A stretch of 48,114 nucleotides of DNA from Nonomuraea turkmeniaca (GTDB lineage: Bacteria; Actinomycetota; Actinomycetes; Streptosporangiales; Streptosporangiaceae). The notes beneath the pieces are model-generated. The model saw nothing but the letters and a program-made list of their open reading frames with translations, did no database searches and was not told where the DNA came from. Of the stretch, positions 1 to 11,423 are shown piece by piece; position 1 is the first letter of the stretch; each line of letters starts with the position of its first letter. The stretch is from positions 1 through 48,114 of the forward strand of contig NZ_VCKY01000057.1 of assembly GCF_005889735.1 (NCBI RefSeq), given 5' to 3'. Both the position numbers and the translations under genes were made by a program.

Positions 1-3000
1 CCCCCTCACACACCACCGCCACCGCACCCGGAGCCACCGCCACCCGCTCCTCAAACAACCCCACAACCGTCCCATCCACCCCACCCAAAAACGGCTCATT
101 CCACCCACGAACCACCAACTCGCGCTCCTGCGGCTCCAGCACATCCACCGCATGCAAAGCGACATCCGGATCCCCGGTCACGCCTTCCAGCACCCGCTCG
201 AACCGCCGGGCCATCACTTCGATTGACGAGACGTCGAACAGGTCCAGCGACATGTTCATCGACCCGTGCATCCCGACCGGGCGCCCCTGCTCGTCGAACG
301 TCTCCCGCAGGTGCACTTCGAGGTCGAACCGCACCACGTCCGCGACGCCGTCCAGCGGCTCCGTGTGCACGCCGGGAAGCTCCAGGACGCCGTGCTCGGT
401 GTTCTGCACGTTCAGTGACACCTGGAACAACGGGTGCCGAGCCATCGACCGCTCCGGCGCCAACTCCTCCACCAGCCGCTCGAACGGCACGTCCTGGTTG
501 GCCAGCGCCCCCAGGCTCGCTTCGCGGACCCGGGCGAGCACCTGCCGGAAGCCAGGATCCCCGGACAGGTCAGTACGGATCACCAGGCTGTTGACGAAGA
601 ACCCGACCAGATCATTCAGCGCCTCATCGGTACGCCCCGCGACCACCGCACCGATAGGAACGTCGGTCCCGGCCCCCAGCCGCGACAGAGTCACGGCGAG
701 CGCAGCCTGAAGCACCATGAACGGCGTCGCACCCTCCACGCGAGCCAGCTCCGCCAGCCGCTCGTGCACCTCGCCCGGCACCCGCAACGGCACCCGATGC
801 CCACGATGACTGGCCACCGCCGGCCGCGGCCGATCCATCGGCAGCGCCAACTCCTCCGGCGCACCAGCCAACGCCTGCCGCCAGTACTCCACCTGCGCCG
901 ACAGCAGACTCCCCGAATCGGACTCCTCCCCCAGCAACTCCCGCTGCCACAACGCGTAATCGGCGTACTGCACCCCCAACGGCTCCCACACCGGAGCCGC
1001 ACCCCGCACACGAGCCGCATACGCCGCCGACACATCCCGGCCAAACGGAGCATGAGACCAGCCATCGGTGGCAATGTGATGAATCACCACCACCAACACA
1101 CGCTCATCCGAACCCACCGACTCAAACAGCCACGCCCGAACCGGCACCTCCACCGAAAGGTCGAACGCATACCGCGAGGCCTCCTTGACCGCCTCGGCCA
1201 GCTCATCTGCCCGGACCTGACACACCTGCAGCTGCCAGTCCAACTCCCGCGGGCCGAGGATCCGCTGGTACGGCTCACCCTCCACCGCCGGAAAGACCGT
1301 CCGCAGCGACTCATGACGACCAATCACATCCCGCAACGCCTCACCCAAGACCGCAACATCCAACTCACCCGTCAACCGCACCGCCAACGGAATGTTGTAC
1401 GTAGGACTCGGCCCCTCCAACTGGCCCAAGAACCACAACCGGCGCTGCGCGAACGACAACGGCACCCGCTCCGGCCGCCCAACCGCCCGCAACGCCAAGC
1501 GGACCTGCTCCTGTTCCGGACCGGCCAGGCGTGCCGCCAACCCCGCCACCGTCGGCGACTCGAACAACATCCGGATCTTCACCTCCGCACCCAGCCGGGC
1601 ACGGATACGCGACAACAACCGGATCGCCAGCAGCGAATGCCCACCCAGATCGAAGAAGCTGTCCTCCACCCCCACCGAGTCCAGGCCGAGCACCTGCGCG
1701 AACACCTCACACAAGACCGTCTCGGTCTCGCTGGCCGGCCCACGGCTCACGCCCGCACCCTGCTCCGGCGCCGGCAACGCCTTACGATCGAGTTTGCCGT
1801 TGGCCGTCAGCGGTAATTCGGGCAGCGTCACGACGGCTGAGGGCACCATGTAGTCCGGCACCTGCCCAGCCAGGTAGTCGCGGATCGCGCCGGAGTCGAT
1901 GCCACCGTTGGCCGACACCACATAGCCGACCAGACGCTTGTCCCCCGGAACATCCTCACGCGCGACGACCACCGCCTGGGCGACCTCGGGATGGGCCAGC
2001 AGCGCGGCCTCGACCTCACCCGGCTCGACCCGGAACCCACGGATCTTCACCTGCTCATCCGCACGACCGGCGAACACCACCTGCCCATCGGCGGTCCACT
2101 TCGCCAGGTCCCCGGTCCGATACATGCGCTCACCCGAACCCCCGAACGGACACGCCACGAACCGCTCACCCGTCAGACCGGGACGACCCACATACCCCCG
2201 GGCCAGCGACGCCCCGGCGGCATACAGCTCGCCCACCACCCCGGCCGGAACCGGATTCAACGCCTCATCCAGCACATACAAGCGGGTGTTAGCGATCGGC
2301 GTGCCCACCGGCACCACACCACCGGCCAGCGTGTCGGCCGACAGTTCGGTGGTGGCAATACCGATAGTCGCCTCGGTCGGCCCGTAATGGTTGAACACCC
2401 GCCGATCCCCAGCCGCCACCACCAGATCAGCCACCCACGCCGCCGGCGCGGCCTCGCCACCCAGCACCAACGACCGGACGGGCAGGATCCGCTCCACCCC
2501 GGCCGCGGCGGTGAGGGCGGCCAGGTGCGAGGGGACCGCCTTGACATGATCGATGCGATGCTCGGCCAGATAGCCGGCCACCGCCTCCGGATCGGTCACC
2601 GCTTCCGGATCCAGCACATGCAGCACACCACCGGTGGCCAGGCTGATGAACACCACCGTGTTGCCCAGGTCGGTCACCTGCGGCTGCAGAAGCCCATACC
2701 GCGTCCCAGCCCCAGACCAGCCCAACCGACCCGACACCGAACCGACGTAGTTGGCCAGCGACCCGTGCGTGACCGCCACGCCCTTCGGCGTCCCGGTCGA
2801 CCCGGACGTGTAAATCACATACGCCACCCCAGCCGGATCCACCACCGCATCCAGCGAGGTGCCGGGATAGTCCGCCGCCAGCTGCTCATCCAGCACCACC
2901 ACCCGCACCCCGACCGACGACCCCGCCAGCACGCCACCCGCGTCGCCTGCGAACAGACCGGCCATGTCCCGGTCGGCCAGCACCAGCAGCGCCCCACTAT

Positions 3001-4690
3001 CGGCCAACATGAACGCGATCCGCTCACCCGGCAACCGCCCATCAATCGGCAGATAAGCAGCCCCCGCCTTCCACACACCCAAAATCGCCGTGATCATCTG
3101 CACCCCGGACGGCAGACACAACCCAACTACCGACTCCGCCCCCACCCCAGCACCACGCAGATAACCCGCCAACCGATTAGCAGCAGCATCCAACTCCGCA
3201 TAAGAGACCTCGACACCACCAGCCACCACCGCAACCGCATCCGGCGTCACGACCACCTGACGCTCGAACGACTCCACCACCCCAGCACCGACCACCGCCG
3301 CCGTGTCATTCCACCGACTGACCACCAGCTCACGCTCATGAGCGTCAACCACCTCCACCGCATGCAACCGAACATCCGCAGCAGCCGTCACCTGCTCCAA
3401 CACCCGCACCCACCGCTCGGCCATCGCCTCGACCGACCCGGCGTCGAACAGGTCCACCGCCCCGCTCATCCACCCGTGCAATCCCGCCGGACGACCCTGA
3501 TCGTCGAACGCCTCTCCAATCGTCAGATGCAGGTCGTAACGCGCCACCGACGCGCCCGACACGTCGGTCGACGTCGTGTCGACCTCGACCTGCACGCCCG
3601 GGAGCTCCAGCGTTGTCTGCTCGATGTTCTGCACGGTGAGCATCACCTGGAACAGCGGGTGACGGGCCATCGATCGTTCCGGGGCGAGCTCCTCCACCAG
3701 CCGCTCGAACGGCACGTCCTGCCGTGACAGGGCCTCCAGGCTTGTCTGGCGGACCCGGGCCAGCACCTGCCGGAACTCCGGATCCCCCGACAGATCCGTA
3801 CGGATCACCAACGTATTGACGAAGAACCCGACCAGATCATCCAGCGCCTCATCCGTACGCCCCGCCACCGGCGCACCCATCGGAATGTCAACACCAGCCC
3901 CCAACCGCGACAACAACACCGCCAACGCAGCCTGCAGGACCATGAACGGAGTCACACCCTCCGCCCGAGCCAACCCCACCAACCGCTCATGCACCTCAGC
4001 CGGCACCCGCACCGGCACCCGATGCCCGCGACGGCTCGCCTCCACCGGACGCGACCGATCCACCGGCAACGCCAATTCTTCCGGAATTCCCGCGAGCTTT
4101 TGCCGCCAGTAATCCACCTGCACGGACAGGAGACTCTCCGGGTCGGACTCTTCCCCCAGCAATTCCCGCTGCCACAAGGCATAGTCGGCATATTGCACCG
4201 GCAGCGGCTCCCACACCGGAGCGGCCCCGCGGGTCCGCGCCGCATAAGCCATTGACAAATCCCGCCCAAGGGGTCTATGGGACCACGCGTCGCTGGCAAT
4301 GTGGTGCAGGACGAGTATCAATACGTGCTCGTCCGCCGCGATCTGGAACAGCCACGCGCGGATCGGCACGTCCGTGGAAAGGTCGAACGCGTGCTGCCGG
4401 GCCTGCATTACCGCATCGGCGACTTCCTCGGGCCCGGCCTGGCGCACTGCCAACTCCCAGTCGAGCTCCTCAGGATCGAGGATCTGCTGGTAGGGCTCGC
4501 CGTTGACGGCCGGGAAAACGGTGCGCAGCGCTTCGTGCCGCGTCAGGACATCCCGAAATGCCGCTTCCAATGCCGCCACGTCCAAAGGACCGCGGAGCTT
4601 CAGGGCGATGACACCGCTGTAGGTGAGGCTCGATTCCTCCAGCTGAGCCATGAACCACAACCGGCGCTGTGCGAACGACAACGGGATCAT
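1..4690 (-). CDS. Non-ribosomal peptide synthetase, C-A(Asp)-PCP-C-A (partial, runs off left edge)
   Basis: Peptide assembly-line enzyme; 1563 codons are present and the 3' part lies outside the window. Domains by residue: C 1-440 with HHIASDAW at 129-136; A about 450-960 with the [10 protein letters not shown] loop; PCP with LGGHS, carrier Ser 1019; second C from about 1080 with HHIATDGW at 1204; start of a second A domain at about 1550. Aligned to GrsA, the first A domain gives pocket residues D-L-T-K-V-G-H-I-G plus Lys517, the established Asp code. No epimerase domain is seen. ATG 4690 was chosen because AAAGGAG sits 7 bases upstream and the C domain begins at once ([13 protein letters not shown]). 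Starting with a condensation domain, it should accept a chain from another NRPS, plausibly the 3194-residue one in this window. A StrR-type box lies 152 bases upstream. Confidence 0.95.
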   Translation of the reverse strand, partial: MIPLSFAQRRLWFMAQLEESSLTYSGVIALKLRGPLDVAALEAAFRDVLTRHEALRTVFPAVNGEPYQQILDPEELDWELAVRQAGPEEVADAVMQARQHAFDLSTDVPIRAWLFQIAADEHVLILVLHHIASDAWSHRPLGRDLSMAYAARTRGAAPVWEPLPVQYADYALWQRELLGEESDPESLLSVQVDYWRQKLAGIPEELALPVDRSRPVEASRRGHRVPVRVPAEVHERLVGLARAEGVTPFMVLQAALAVLLSRLGAGVDIPMGAPVAGRTDEALDDLVGFFVNTLVIRTDLSGDPEFRQVLARVRQTSLEALSRQDVPFERLVEELAPERSMARHPLFQVMLTVQNIEQTTLELPGVQVEVDTTSTDVSGASVARYDLHLTIGEAFDDQGRPAGLHGWMSGAVDLFDAGSVEAMAERWVRVLEQVTAAADVRLHAVEVVDAHERELVVSRWNDTAAVVGAGVVESFERQVVVTPDAVAVVAGGVEVSYAELDAAANRLAGYLRGAGVGAESVVGLCLPSGVQMITAILGVWKAGAAYLPIDGRLPGERIAFMLADSGALLVLADRDMAGLFAGDAGGVLAGSSVGVRVVVLDEQLAADYPGTSLDAVVDPAGVAYVIYTSGSTGTPKGVAVTHGSLANYVGSVSGRLGWSGAGTRYGLLQPQVTDLGNTVVFISLATGGVLHVLDPEAVTDPEAVAGYLAEHRIDHVKAVPSHLAALTAAAGVERILPVRSLVLGGEAAPAAWVADLVVAAGDRRVFNHYGPTEATIGIATTELSADTLAGGVVPVGTPIANTRLYVLDEALNPVPAGVVGELYAAGASLARGYVGRPGLTGERFVACPFGGSGERMYRTGDLAKWTADGQVVFAGRADEQVKIRGFRVEPGEVEAALLAHPEVAQAVVVAREDVPGDKRLVGYVVSANGGIDSGAIRDYLAGQVPDYMVPSAVVTLPELPLTANGKLDRKALPAPEQGAGVSRGPASETETVLCEVFAQVLGLDSVGVEDSFFDLGGHSLLAIRLLSRIRARLGAEVKIRMLFESPTVAGLAARLAGPEQEQVRLALRAVGRPERVPLSFAQRRLWFLGQLEGPSPTYNIPLAVRLTGELDVAVLGEALRDVIGRHESLRTVFPAVEGEPYQRILGPRELDWQLQVCQVRADELAEAVKEASRYAFDLSVEVPVRAWLFESVGSDERVLVVVIHHIATDGWSHAPFGRDVSAAYAARVRGAAPVWEPLGVQYADYALWQRELLGEESDSGSLLSAQVEYWRQALAGAPEELALPMDRPRPAVASHRGHRVPLRVPGEVHERLAELARVEGATPFMVLQAALAVTLSRLGAGTDVPIGAVVAGRTDEALNDLVGFFVNSLVIRTDLSGDPGFRQVLARVREASLGALANQDVPFERLVEELAPERSMARHPLFQVSLNVQNTEHGVLELPGVHTEPLDGVADVVRFDLEVHLRETFDEQGRPVGMHGSMNMSLDLFDVSSIEVMARRFERVLEGVTGDPDVALHAVDVLEPQERELVVRGWNEPFLGGVDGTVVGLFEERVAVAPGAVAVVCEG

Positions 4691-4928
4691 CAATGTGCTC
4701 CTTTGGCATCGAACGCCACGCAGAAGAGTCGCCGGACGCGCTTGTTTAATGCGCCCACGCTTCGGCCCGATCGACCACGTCATTCCAACGCATCTCCGGC
4801 CACGGAACAAGGTCGGCGGTGGTATCGGGTGAGCGGTTGCTGTTCAACCGCGAAATAGCCGCAGTTGAATACAATCCGCGGCCGCATGCCTGTTCACATA
4901 CGGCCGCGCAGTGATATATCGGCGAGTC
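4691..4928 (-). promoter_or_regulatory. Leader and promoter region of the left NRPS gene
   Basis: Non-coding stretch between the export operon and the NRPS start. It is less GC-rich than its neighbours and holds the StrR-type box at 4842-4870. Its location implies that the NRPS has its own promoter and is not simply read through from the export operon. I could not place -10 and -35 boxes with confidence. Confidence 0.5.
4842..4870. promoter_or_regulatory. StrR-type operator (GTTCAACCG-N11-CAGTTGAAT)
   Basis: Inverted repeat with 9-base half-sites and an 11-base spacer. It fits the known StrR-family site, consensus about GTTCGACTG-N11-CAGTCGAAC. It lies 152 bases upstream of the left NRPS start, a spacing similar to the boxes near 14000 and 28870. 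Confidence 0.6.
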
Positions 4929-7241
4929 TTACTCGCTGCGGAGCACGCCGGCGGTGTGGGTGGCGGCGGCCCAGCCGGCGGGCAGCCAGGCGCCGAGGAC
5001 GGCGATCAACAATCCGGCGCCCGCCGGCACCGCCAGCAGCGGCCAACTGTAGACGTAGATCCAGGCTGCGGGCGTCCCGCTGCCGAGCAACTCGCCGGCG
5101 AGCACCGCGACGCCGTGATGGGTCAGCACCCCGAGCGGCACCCCGATCACGGCGCCGAGGACGCCGAGAGCGGCCATCGACGTCACCATCATGAGGATGA
5201 CCTGCCGTGGGCTCATGCCGATGGCTTTGAGCACGCCGAGGTCCCGGCTGCGCTCCCGGGCGCTGAGCACCACGCTGTTCAGCACCCCGAACGCCGCCGT
5301 CGTCGTTATGATCAGCAAGAACAACAGGAACATGCTCATCTCGTCCGCGACGTGTCCGGTCTCCGGCACGGTGACCCCGGCGACGACGCCATCCGAGGCG
5401 GCCGCGGCGTTGAGGCGATCCGCGTACTCCGCCGGGTCGGTCCCCGGTGTCACGATCACCGAGATGGGCCTCCGCTCGATAGGGCGGGGAGGGCCGCTCA
5501 CGCTCGCGGCATCGAGCATGAGTCTGCCGGGGTCTTGATGCGCGAACGAGCCCACGATCCGTACCGTGGTCTGGTCGCCGTTCAGCTGCAGGGAGACGGT
5601 GTCGCCGACGTCCAGGTGATGGAGCCGGAGGAAGGCTTCCGACGGCACCAGCTCGCCGGGGCGGGTGAACCAGCGTCCGCGGACGAGGTTGTCGCCGAGG
5701 AACGGGCCGTAATCCCCGGTGAATGTCTCGATCTGGAACCCTGAGGGCAGCCCGGGGATCGTCACGGGCTGGTTGTCGTACGACATCACGTGGGCGGTGC
5801 CCGGCTGGGCGCGCAGCAGCGCGAAGACCTGCTGCTCGGACAGGCGCGCCCGCCCGTCGGCGGCCGGGTCGACGCGCACGCTGACGGAGGTGTGTCCCTC
5901 GGGGTCCGCGGTGGCGTTCTCCATGACACTCCGGTACAGGCCGAACCCCATGGTCACCGCGGTCACACCCACGCAGAGTCCGGCGAACGTGAGCACCGTC
6001 CTGGCGGGCCGGCCGACGGGCAGGCTCAATCCCAGGGCGACCGGAGCGGGCAGCCCGGTGCGGGCCAGCCACCTCTGCACCCGCCGGCCGCGGCCCCGGC
6101 CGGACACGGTCCCGGCGCTGATCGCCCGTGCCGCCGGTAACCGGCCGGCCCGCAGGGCGGGCACCAAGGCGGCCAGCACCACCAGGGCGATGACACCTCC
6201 GCCCCCCACCGCGTCCAGCAGGAGACTGGGTCCCCCGACTGACGGCAGTTCGAAGCCGGCGGCCATGCTCTCGGCGACGCCGGTGGCGAGCAGGTGGCCG
6301 GCGGCCAGGCCCGCCGCGCACCCGAGCAGCGCTGGAACGACGCTCATCACGATGTACACGGCTGACACTTGTGCCGGTGTGAAGCCGAGCGCCTTCATGA
6401 CGCCGATGTGCCGGAATCCCGCGATCACCGCACCGCTGACCACGTTGCCGATGATGAACACCGACAAGGCCATCGCGAACACCCCGAAGACGGTGATGAA
6501 CGGGATCAGCTCGTTGAACTCCCGCTCGAACTCCTGCTCGGCGGTCAGGTAGGAGTCATAGGACAGCACCGGCAACCCGGCGGTCGCCGCCGACAGGCTC
6601 TGCCGAACCTGGGGCGAGTCGGCGGCGCGGGCGAACCTGTACAGCATCTGCAGCCCCGTCGGCCGGAGGGCGCCGATCTGGCCGGGCGTCACCCAGCCGT
6701 TCGCCCCGTCCGTGATCGAGGTGGCGAAGCCCACGATGGTGAGCGGCGGGTGCCCCGGCGAGGTCAAGGTGGCGCCCAGTCTCACCGGGCCGAAGGCACT
6801 GCCCCGGAGCACGATCTCACCGGGTGCGCGGACCCACCGCCCCGAGGTGACGGTCAGCCGGTCCATCGGGCCGCCGGAGCCGGCCCGACCGGCCACCACG
6901 AGGTCACCGCCTCTGATCGGCATCTCGCCGGACACGAGCGCCTCCGTGAGCGCCGCCGTCTGGAACGGCCCCGCGGCGGCGGTGACGCCGGCCGCCTGCG
7001 CGGTCGCCGCGACCTCGCCGGTGGTCGTCTTGGTGGAGTCGAAGAAGACCGTCGCGTGCGCTCCGCGGGCCTCTTCGAAGGCGTCGTCGAACATGGAGTT
7101 CGAGGCGGCGAGCAGGCCGAGCCCGAACACGAGTGTGGCCGTGGACAGCGCGACCACGACGGCGATGCCGACCGTCTGCAACTTCCGCCGCCGCACGCCG
7201 CCCTGCGCGGCCGCCCAGACCGCGCTCAGCGGGCGATCCAC
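4929..7241 (-). CDS. ABC transporter permease, double FtsX/MacB type
   Basis: Membrane subunit of a MacB/LolCDE-like exporter, 770 residues. An N-terminal membrane segment is followed by a large extracellular domain, a block of three membrane segments (about residues 240-400), then a second extracellular domain and a final block of three. This is the two-FtsX-domain layout common in actinobacterial export permeases. GTG 7241 is preferred over upstream starts because GGAAAGG lies 8 bases before it and the gene then overlaps the ATPase stop by 16 bases, which suggests coupled translation. It pairs with the ATPase directly upstream. Export of the peptide or protection against it is inferred from position in the cluster; substrate is unknown. 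Confidence 0.85.
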   Translation of the reverse strand: MDRPLSAVWAAAQGGVRRRKLQTVGIAVVVALSTATLVFGLGLLAASNSMFDDAFEEARGAHATVFFDSTKTTTGEVAATAQAAGVTAAAGPFQTAALTEALVSGEMPIRGGDLVVAGRAGSGGPMDRLTVTSGRWVRAPGEIVLRGSAFGPVRLGATLTSPGHPPLTIVGFATSITDGANGWVTPGQIGALRPTGLQMLYRFARAADSPQVRQSLSAATAGLPVLSYDSYLTAEQEFEREFNELIPFITVFGVFAMALSVFIIGNVVSGAVIAGFRHIGVMKALGFTPAQVSAVYIVMSVVPALLGCAAGLAAGHLLATGVAESMAAGFELPSVGGPSLLLDAVGGGGVIALVVLAALVPALRAGRLPAARAISAGTVSGRGRGRRVQRWLARTGLPAPVALGLSLPVGRPARTVLTFAGLCVGVTAVTMGFGLYRSVMENATADPEGHTSVSVRVDPAADGRARLSEQQVFALLRAQPGTAHVMSYDNQPVTIPGLPSGFQIETFTGDYGPFLGDNLVRGRWFTRPGELVPSEAFLRLHHLDVGDTVSLQLNGDQTTVRIVGSFAHQDPGRLMLDAASVSGPPRPIERRPISVIVTPGTDPAEYADRLNAAAASDGVVAGVTVPETGHVADEMSMFLLFLLIITTTAAFGVLNSVVLSARERSRDLGVLKAIGMSPRQVILMMVTSMAALGVLGAVIGVPLGVLTHHGVAVLAGELLGSGTPAAWIYVYSWPLLAVPAGAGLLIAVLGAWLPAGWAAATHTAGVLRSE

Positions 7242-7984
7242 GGCTCGTGCCTTTCCAGTGCGGCCTCCCGTACGACCCGGCCGTCCATGAAGTCGACCAA
7301 CCGGGTGGCGCACCGGGTGGCCAGATGCTGGTCGTGGGTGACCAGCAACAGCGTCTGTCCCATCCGGTTAAGGTCGAGCAGCAGGTCGATGACCTGCTCG
7401 CCGGTCCTGCTGTCCAAGGCGCCGGTCGGCTCGTCGGCCAGGAGCAGCGCCGGCCGGTTCATCAAGGCCCTGGCCACGCCCACCCGCTGCCGTTCGCCGC
7501 CGCTCAGCACCGCCGGGTACGCGTCACGCCGGTCGGCCAGGCCGAGCTCATCCAGCAGCTCCGTGGCCCGGGCCCGCGCCTTGCGCGCCGGGACGCCGAC
7601 CAGCCGGCCGGCCAGCGCCACGTTCTCCAGCGCCGGCAGATCGTCGAGCAGGTTGAAGAACTGAAAGACCATCCCGATGTGGTGGCGGCGGAACCGGGCC
7701 AGCGCCGCCTCGCCCATCCTGGTGATGTTCTCGCCGTTCACCACCACCGAGCCGGAGGACGGCCGGTCCAGGCCCGCGATCATGTTGAGCAGCGTCGACT
7801 TCCCGCTGCCCGAGGGGCCCATCACCGCGACGGCCTCACCGGGCCGAATCTCCAGGCTCACCCCGTCCAGCGCGGTGATGCCGCCGAATTCCTTGCGTAC
7901 CGAATCGAGCTGTACGACCGCTGCCTCAGGTGTCTTCACACTCTCATGGTGGCCGCCGGAAGGTTCCGCCGGGGTGAGCGCCAT
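7226..7984 (-). CDS. ABC transporter ATPase (MacB/LolD type)
   Basis: Nucleotide-binding subunit, 252 residues. Walker A is GPSGSGKST, the signature is LSGGERQR and Walker B is [12 protein letters not shown], followed by a switch His in LLLVTHD. This is the usual pattern of ATPases that work with FtsX-like permeases. ATG 7984 has AGGAG some 12 bases upstream; GTG 7939 is an alternative start. It overlaps the following permease by 16 bases. The substrate cannot be read from the sequence. Confidence 0.9.
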   Translation of the reverse strand: MALTPAEPSGGHHESVKTPEAAVVQLDSVRKEFGGITALDGVSLEIRPGEAVAVMGPSGSGKSTLLNMIAGLDRPSSGSVVVNGENITRMGEAALARFRRHHIGMVFQFFNLLDDLPALENVALAGRLVGVPARKARARATELLDELGLADRRDAYPAVLSGGERQRVGVARALMNRPALLLADEPTGALDSRTGEQVIDLLLDLNRMGQTLLLVTHDQHLATRCATRLVDFMDGRVVREAALERHEPWIAR

Positions 7985-8074
7985 CGTTAACCGTTCTCCT
8001 ACATGGCGCCGGGGTGGCCCGAACCCGCGCCCGCGTTCAGGGCCACCCCGGACGTCTACTCGATGATCGTCTGA

Positions 8075-9268
8075 TCAGACGGTGGCGAGGGCTTCGGTGG
8101 GGGTGAGCCGAGCGGCGCGGCGGGCGGGGTAGAGGCCCGCGATGACGCCGATCGCCACGGTCGCCAGCACACCGCCGCTGATGGCCTGTACGGGCAGTGC
8201 GAGCGGCCATCCCCGGTAGGTGGCGAAGCCGAAGCAGACGACCAGCCCGATGAGCACGCCGGCGGCTCCGCCGAGCACTGACAGGACGACCGACTCGGTG
8301 AGGAACTGCAGCCGGATCTGCCCGCGCGTGGCGCCGAGGGCGCGTCGCAGCCCGATCTCCTGGCGGCGTTCCAGCACTGAGATCACCATGATGTTGGCGA
8401 TCCCGACGCCGCCGGCCAGCAGCGCGACCGCCCCCAGCCCGAAGAACAGCGCGTTGAACGCGGTGTTGGCCGCGGCCTCCGCGGTGAGCGCGTCTGATGG
8501 CCGGCTGACCTGCACCTCCTCGGGATGTTCCGGATTGACGGTTCCACTCAGCACGGCGCGCACCGAAAGCACGGTCTCGTTGGTGGATCGCTCGTACAGC
8601 GTGGTGGCGTACCCGTCGAAACCGAGCTGGGCGGCGTACGACCAGCCGATCAGGGCGGAGCGATCGATCTCGGGGGCGAGCGGCAGCCTGTTGAGAACGC
8701 CGATGACCTGGAACCACCGGCCGGCGATGTAGACGTGCCCGCCGGCGCGGTCGATGCCCAGCCGGGTGGCGGTGATGGAGCCGAGCACCACGACCGGGTA
8801 ACGGCTGGTGGCGGCGTTGAGGAACGTGCCGGAGCGTACGGTGCCGCTCAACGCGCCCAGCAGGTTGGTCCGGGCGGCCTGCACCGAGATGCCGTTGGTC
8901 GTGGCCGCCGGCACCTTGTCGGTGCGACGGACGGAGGCGTTCGGCACCGAGCCGACCGCCGACACCCCCGTCACCCCGGGGATCCGGGCGACCATGCCTT
9001 CCGCCGTGCTGGGCAGGCGCGAGTCCTTGCCGAGCAGCGTCGTCCCGGGCGCGACGGTGAGCAGGTTGGTGCCCAGTTTCTGGATCTCCGCCAGCAGTCC
9101 CGCCTGGCTGATGGTGCTGATGCCGACCAGCCCGACCATCGCGGCGACGCCGATGGCGATGCCCAGCGCGGACAGTACCGCCCGCAGCGGCCGGCCGCGC
9201 AGCCCGTCCACGCCGACCACTGCCAGATCACCGGAGCGAAGCCGGGCCGGTTCCGGAAGAGGGATCAT
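8075..9268 (-). CDS. ABC transporter permease, MacB type
   Basis: 397-residue permease: one N-terminal membrane helix, a periplasmic-type domain (MacB_PCD), then three C-terminal helices of the FtsX domain ending in GLYPARRAARLTPTEAL, a hallmark of this family. ATG 9268 was chosen because AAGGA lies 8 bases upstream; an in-frame start at 9328 has no ribosome site. It belongs with the ATPase at 9333-10049 and the fusion protein at 10046-11197, making a complete MacA-MacB-like system. The second ATPase/permease pair follows downstream, so the operon encodes two exporters or one compound one. Confidence 0.88.
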   Translation of the reverse strand: MIPLPEPARLRSGDLAVVGVDGLRGRPLRAVLSALGIAIGVAAMVGLVGISTISQAGLLAEIQKLGTNLLTVAPGTTLLGKDSRLPSTAEGMVARIPGVTGVSAVGSVPNASVRRTDKVPAATTNGISVQAARTNLLGALSGTVRSGTFLNAATSRYPVVVLGSITATRLGIDRAGGHVYIAGRWFQVIGVLNRLPLAPEIDRSALIGWSYAAQLGFDGYATTLYERSTNETVLSVRAVLSGTVNPEHPEEVQVSRPSDALTAEAAANTAFNALFFGLGAVALLAGGVGIANIMVISVLERRQEIGLRRALGATRGQIRLQFLTESVVLSVLGGAAGVLIGLVVCFGFATYRGWPLALPVQAISGGVLATVAIGVIAGLYPARRAARLTPTEALATV

Positions 9269-9332
9269 GCCAGCTGTCCTTTTCCTCTGCGGGGACACGA
9301 TTGATGTGGCCGAGGAGTCCGGGAGCATGGAC

Positions 9333-10049
9333 TCATTTCGCCGCCAGGGCTCCGGAGTCGGCGTGGATCCGGCCGTCCCGGATCTCCATCCGCCGCGGCA
9401 GTGCCGCGGCCACCTCCATGTCGTGGGTGATGACCACGACCGCGGTGCCGTCCCGGTTCAGCTCGTGGAGCAGTTCGAGCACGCCGGCGCCGGCGACCGA
9501 GTCCAGGTTGCCGGTCGGCTCGTCGGCCAGCAGCAGCGGCTGGTTGCCCACCACCGCGCGGGCGATCGCCACCCGCTGCTTCTCGCCCCCCGACATCTCG
9601 TGCGGCCGGTGATGCAGGCGGTGCCCGAGGCCCACCCGCTCCAGCGCGGCCCGGGCGTGCCTGCGGCGCTGCCGCGGCGAGACCCCGTGATACAGCAGCC
9701 CTGTCGCGACATTGTCCAGGGCCGTCAGGTGAGGGGTGAGGAAGAACTGCTGGAAGACGAAACCGATCCAGCTGGCCCGCACCGCGGCCAGCCGCCGGTC
9801 CGGCAGCTTGGCCGCATCGTGGCCCCGGATGAGTACGCGGCCCGTGGTGGGCTTGTCCAGCGTCCCCATCAGATGCAGCAGGGTGGATTTGCCCGACCCG
9901 GATGGTCCTACGATCGCCACCAGCTCGCCGGGCTCGATGGCCAGCGACACCTGGCGCAACGCGGGGACCGCGCCGGCGTAGACCTTGGTGGCGTTCTCCA
10001 CCGCGACGACCGGGGGCTCGGCCGGGGCGTTGACACTCCTGAGGGTCAT
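9333..10049 (-). CDS. ABC transporter ATPase (MacB type)
   Basis: 238-residue ATPase with Walker [10 protein letters not shown], signature MSGGEKQR, Walker [13 protein letters not shown] and a VVVITHD switch region. Its ATG overlaps the stop codon of the upstream fusion protein (ATGA, 10046-10049), so the two are translationally coupled. It partners the permease at 8075-9268. Function: energising export across the membrane; substrate inferred only from neighbourhood. Confidence 0.92.
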   Translation of the reverse strand: MTLRSVNAPAEPPVVAVENATKVYAGAVPALRQVSLAIEPGELVAIVGPSGSGKSTLLHLMGTLDKPTTGRVLIRGHDAAKLPDRRLAAVRASWIGFVFQQFFLTPHLTALDNVATGLLYHGVSPRQRRRHARAALERVGLGHRLHHRPHEMSGGEKQRVAIARAVVGNQPLLLADEPTGNLDSVAGAGVLELLHELNRDGTAVVVITHDMEVAAALPRRMEIRDGRIHADSGALAAK

Positions 10050-11197
10050 GATCGGGGCACCTGGACCTTCATGCCCTCGGTCAGGTCGCCGGTCACCTCG
10101 ACGTTGTCGCCGTCGAAGATGCCCAGCTTGACCGGCACCGAACTGACCGCCCCCGCCGCGTTCACCACGTTCACCGAATAGCTTCCGTCGGCGGCGGCCA
10201 GCAGCGCGTTGACCGGCACGGCCAGCACGTCCTTGTGCGCGGTGCCGGCGAACCCGACGGTGACCGGGGCGGTGTCCAGGCCGCCCGCGCTGCGCTTCTT
10301 GTCGAGAGAGATGTAGACCGGGATGGTCGCGGTCTCGGTGCCCTGTCCGGTCTGCGACTGAGCGGTGGTGGTGCCGGCGGTCGCCACCTTGCCGACCGAG
10401 GAGACGCGACCGGTCGCGGTCTTGCCCCCGGGCAGCACGATCCGCACCTTGCCGCCCTTCCTGGCGATGGTCTGCTCGCTGACCGGCAGGGCCACCGTGA
10501 CAATGCGCTCGGTCCCGCTGGCGGTCAGGACGGTGCCGCCGGCGTTCGCGCCGGGTACGGCCTTGACGTCGGTCACCCGGATCGCGCCCGACTGCATCAC
10601 CACGTCGTCCATCTTCATGACGCCGGTCCTGGTGACGTTCATGTCGGCCTGCCACTTCCTGATGGCCCGCGCGGTCGTCCAGGTGAACGTGCGGTCCACG
10701 GTCATGTCGAGGCCCTTGGCGTAGCCGAGCGCTTTCAGGTTCCGCTCCAGTTCCAGGACGTCGCGGCCCTTGGTGACGCCCTGGCGCAGGTCCCGCCAGA
10801 GCGGCGCCGACCCGTAGAACAGCGGGACACGGTGGCCGTTCACCTCGTACACCCGCTCGCCCCGCGTGATCACATCGCCGGCGTCCGGCACCCAGGTGAT
10901 CCGCCCGGAGCCCCCGGCCAGCACTGTGTAGCTGCCGTCATAGCCCAGGGTGCCGTCCATGTTCCGGACGTTGACCATGTCGGTGCGGATCACCGGGGCG
11001 GTCGGCAACGCCGGGGGGGCCGGTGGCGGCTTGCTCTGACCGTTCTGCAGGACGTACACCCCGCCGGCCACGGCGACCGCCAGGACAGCAGTCGCGCCGA
11101 GCAGCACCCGGCCCCGGCGGCGACGCCTCCGGGGAGTGCCGGCGGGAGTATCTGACGACTCCCGCCCCACGGGTGCCTCAATCTCGGAATCCAGCAT
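10046..11197 (-). CDS. Membrane fusion protein (MacA/HlyD-like) with peptidoglycan-binding-like domain
   Basis: 383-residue anchored adaptor. A basic stretch (residues 22-30) precedes one membrane helix (about 30-50), then a Pro-rich linker, lipoyl/barrel-sandwich segments, a peptidoglycan-binding-like module (about 135-190) and a C-terminal beta-barrel domain. This set is typical of actinobacterial adaptors next to MacB-like transporters. Two adjacent ATGs exist; 11197 is preferred because GGGAGG is 6 bases away, the other (11200) only 3. It is the first gene of the five-gene export operon, which probably starts from a promoter in 11201-11360. Confidence 0.85.
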   Translation of the reverse strand: MLDSEIEAPVGRESSDTPAGTPRRRRRRGRVLLGATAVLAVAVAGGVYVLQNGQSKPPPAPPALPTAPVIRTDMVNVRNMDGTLGYDGSYTVLAGGSGRITWVPDAGDVITRGERVYEVNGHRVPLFYGSAPLWRDLRQGVTKGRDVLELERNLKALGYAKGLDMTVDRTFTWTTARAIRKWQADMNVTRTGVMKMDDVVMQSGAIRVTDVKAVPGANAGGTVLTASGTERIVTVALPVSEQTIARKGGKVRIVLPGGKTATGRVSSVGKVATAGTTTAQSQTGQGTETATIPVYISLDKKRSAGGLDTAPVTVGFAGTAHKDVLAVPVNALLAAADGSYSVNVVNAAGAVSSVPVKLGIFDGDNVEVTGDLTEGMKVQVPRS

Positions 11198-11293
11198 CAT
11201 CGGCCTCCCGCCGAACGATTGCGAAACGACTTCATGGTGATCAGCTTGGCTGGCGACCGGTTTCCCCACGGTGACCACAACTCTTAACCCCCG

Positions 11294-11333
11294 CCTTATC
11301 ACCCGATTTATGGCGGCATTCGTGGCGATAAGG
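11294..11333. promoter_or_regulatory. Inverted repeat upstream of the export operon, possible operator
   Basis: CCTTATCACC at 11294-11303 pairs with GGCGATAAGG at 11324-11333, 9 of 10 positions matching, about 100 bases upstream of the fusion-protein start. It resembles a two-half-site operator rather than a terminator, because the 20-base loop is long and no T run follows. No matching regulator gene is adjacent. Confidence 0.35.
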
Positions 11334-11362
11334 GCATGTGTGCGCCAGTGGCCAGAGACGCG

Positions 11363-11396
11363 TAATCCCCCGCCGACCTGGGTCGGCGAGGGATTA
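11363..11396 (-). terminator. Hairpin terminator after the hydroxylase/hydrolase operon
   Basis: A 16-base-pair stem with one mismatch and a 2-base loop starts 28 bases beyond the stop of the alpha/beta hydrolase gene on the minus strand. There is no long T tract. It separates that operon from the export operon. Confidence 0.65.
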
Positions 11397-11423
11397 ACGA
11401 ACGCGACTGGATGCGCAGCCACG

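Noticed and set aside
434..3727. Overlapping plus-strand frames at the left end
   Set aside because: They lie opposite the partial NRPS, whose reading frame stays open from 4690 to the edge with all core motifs in order.
6369..7664. Plus-strand frame across the permease/ATPase junction
   Set aside because: Antisense to two confident transporter genes and of shadow composition.
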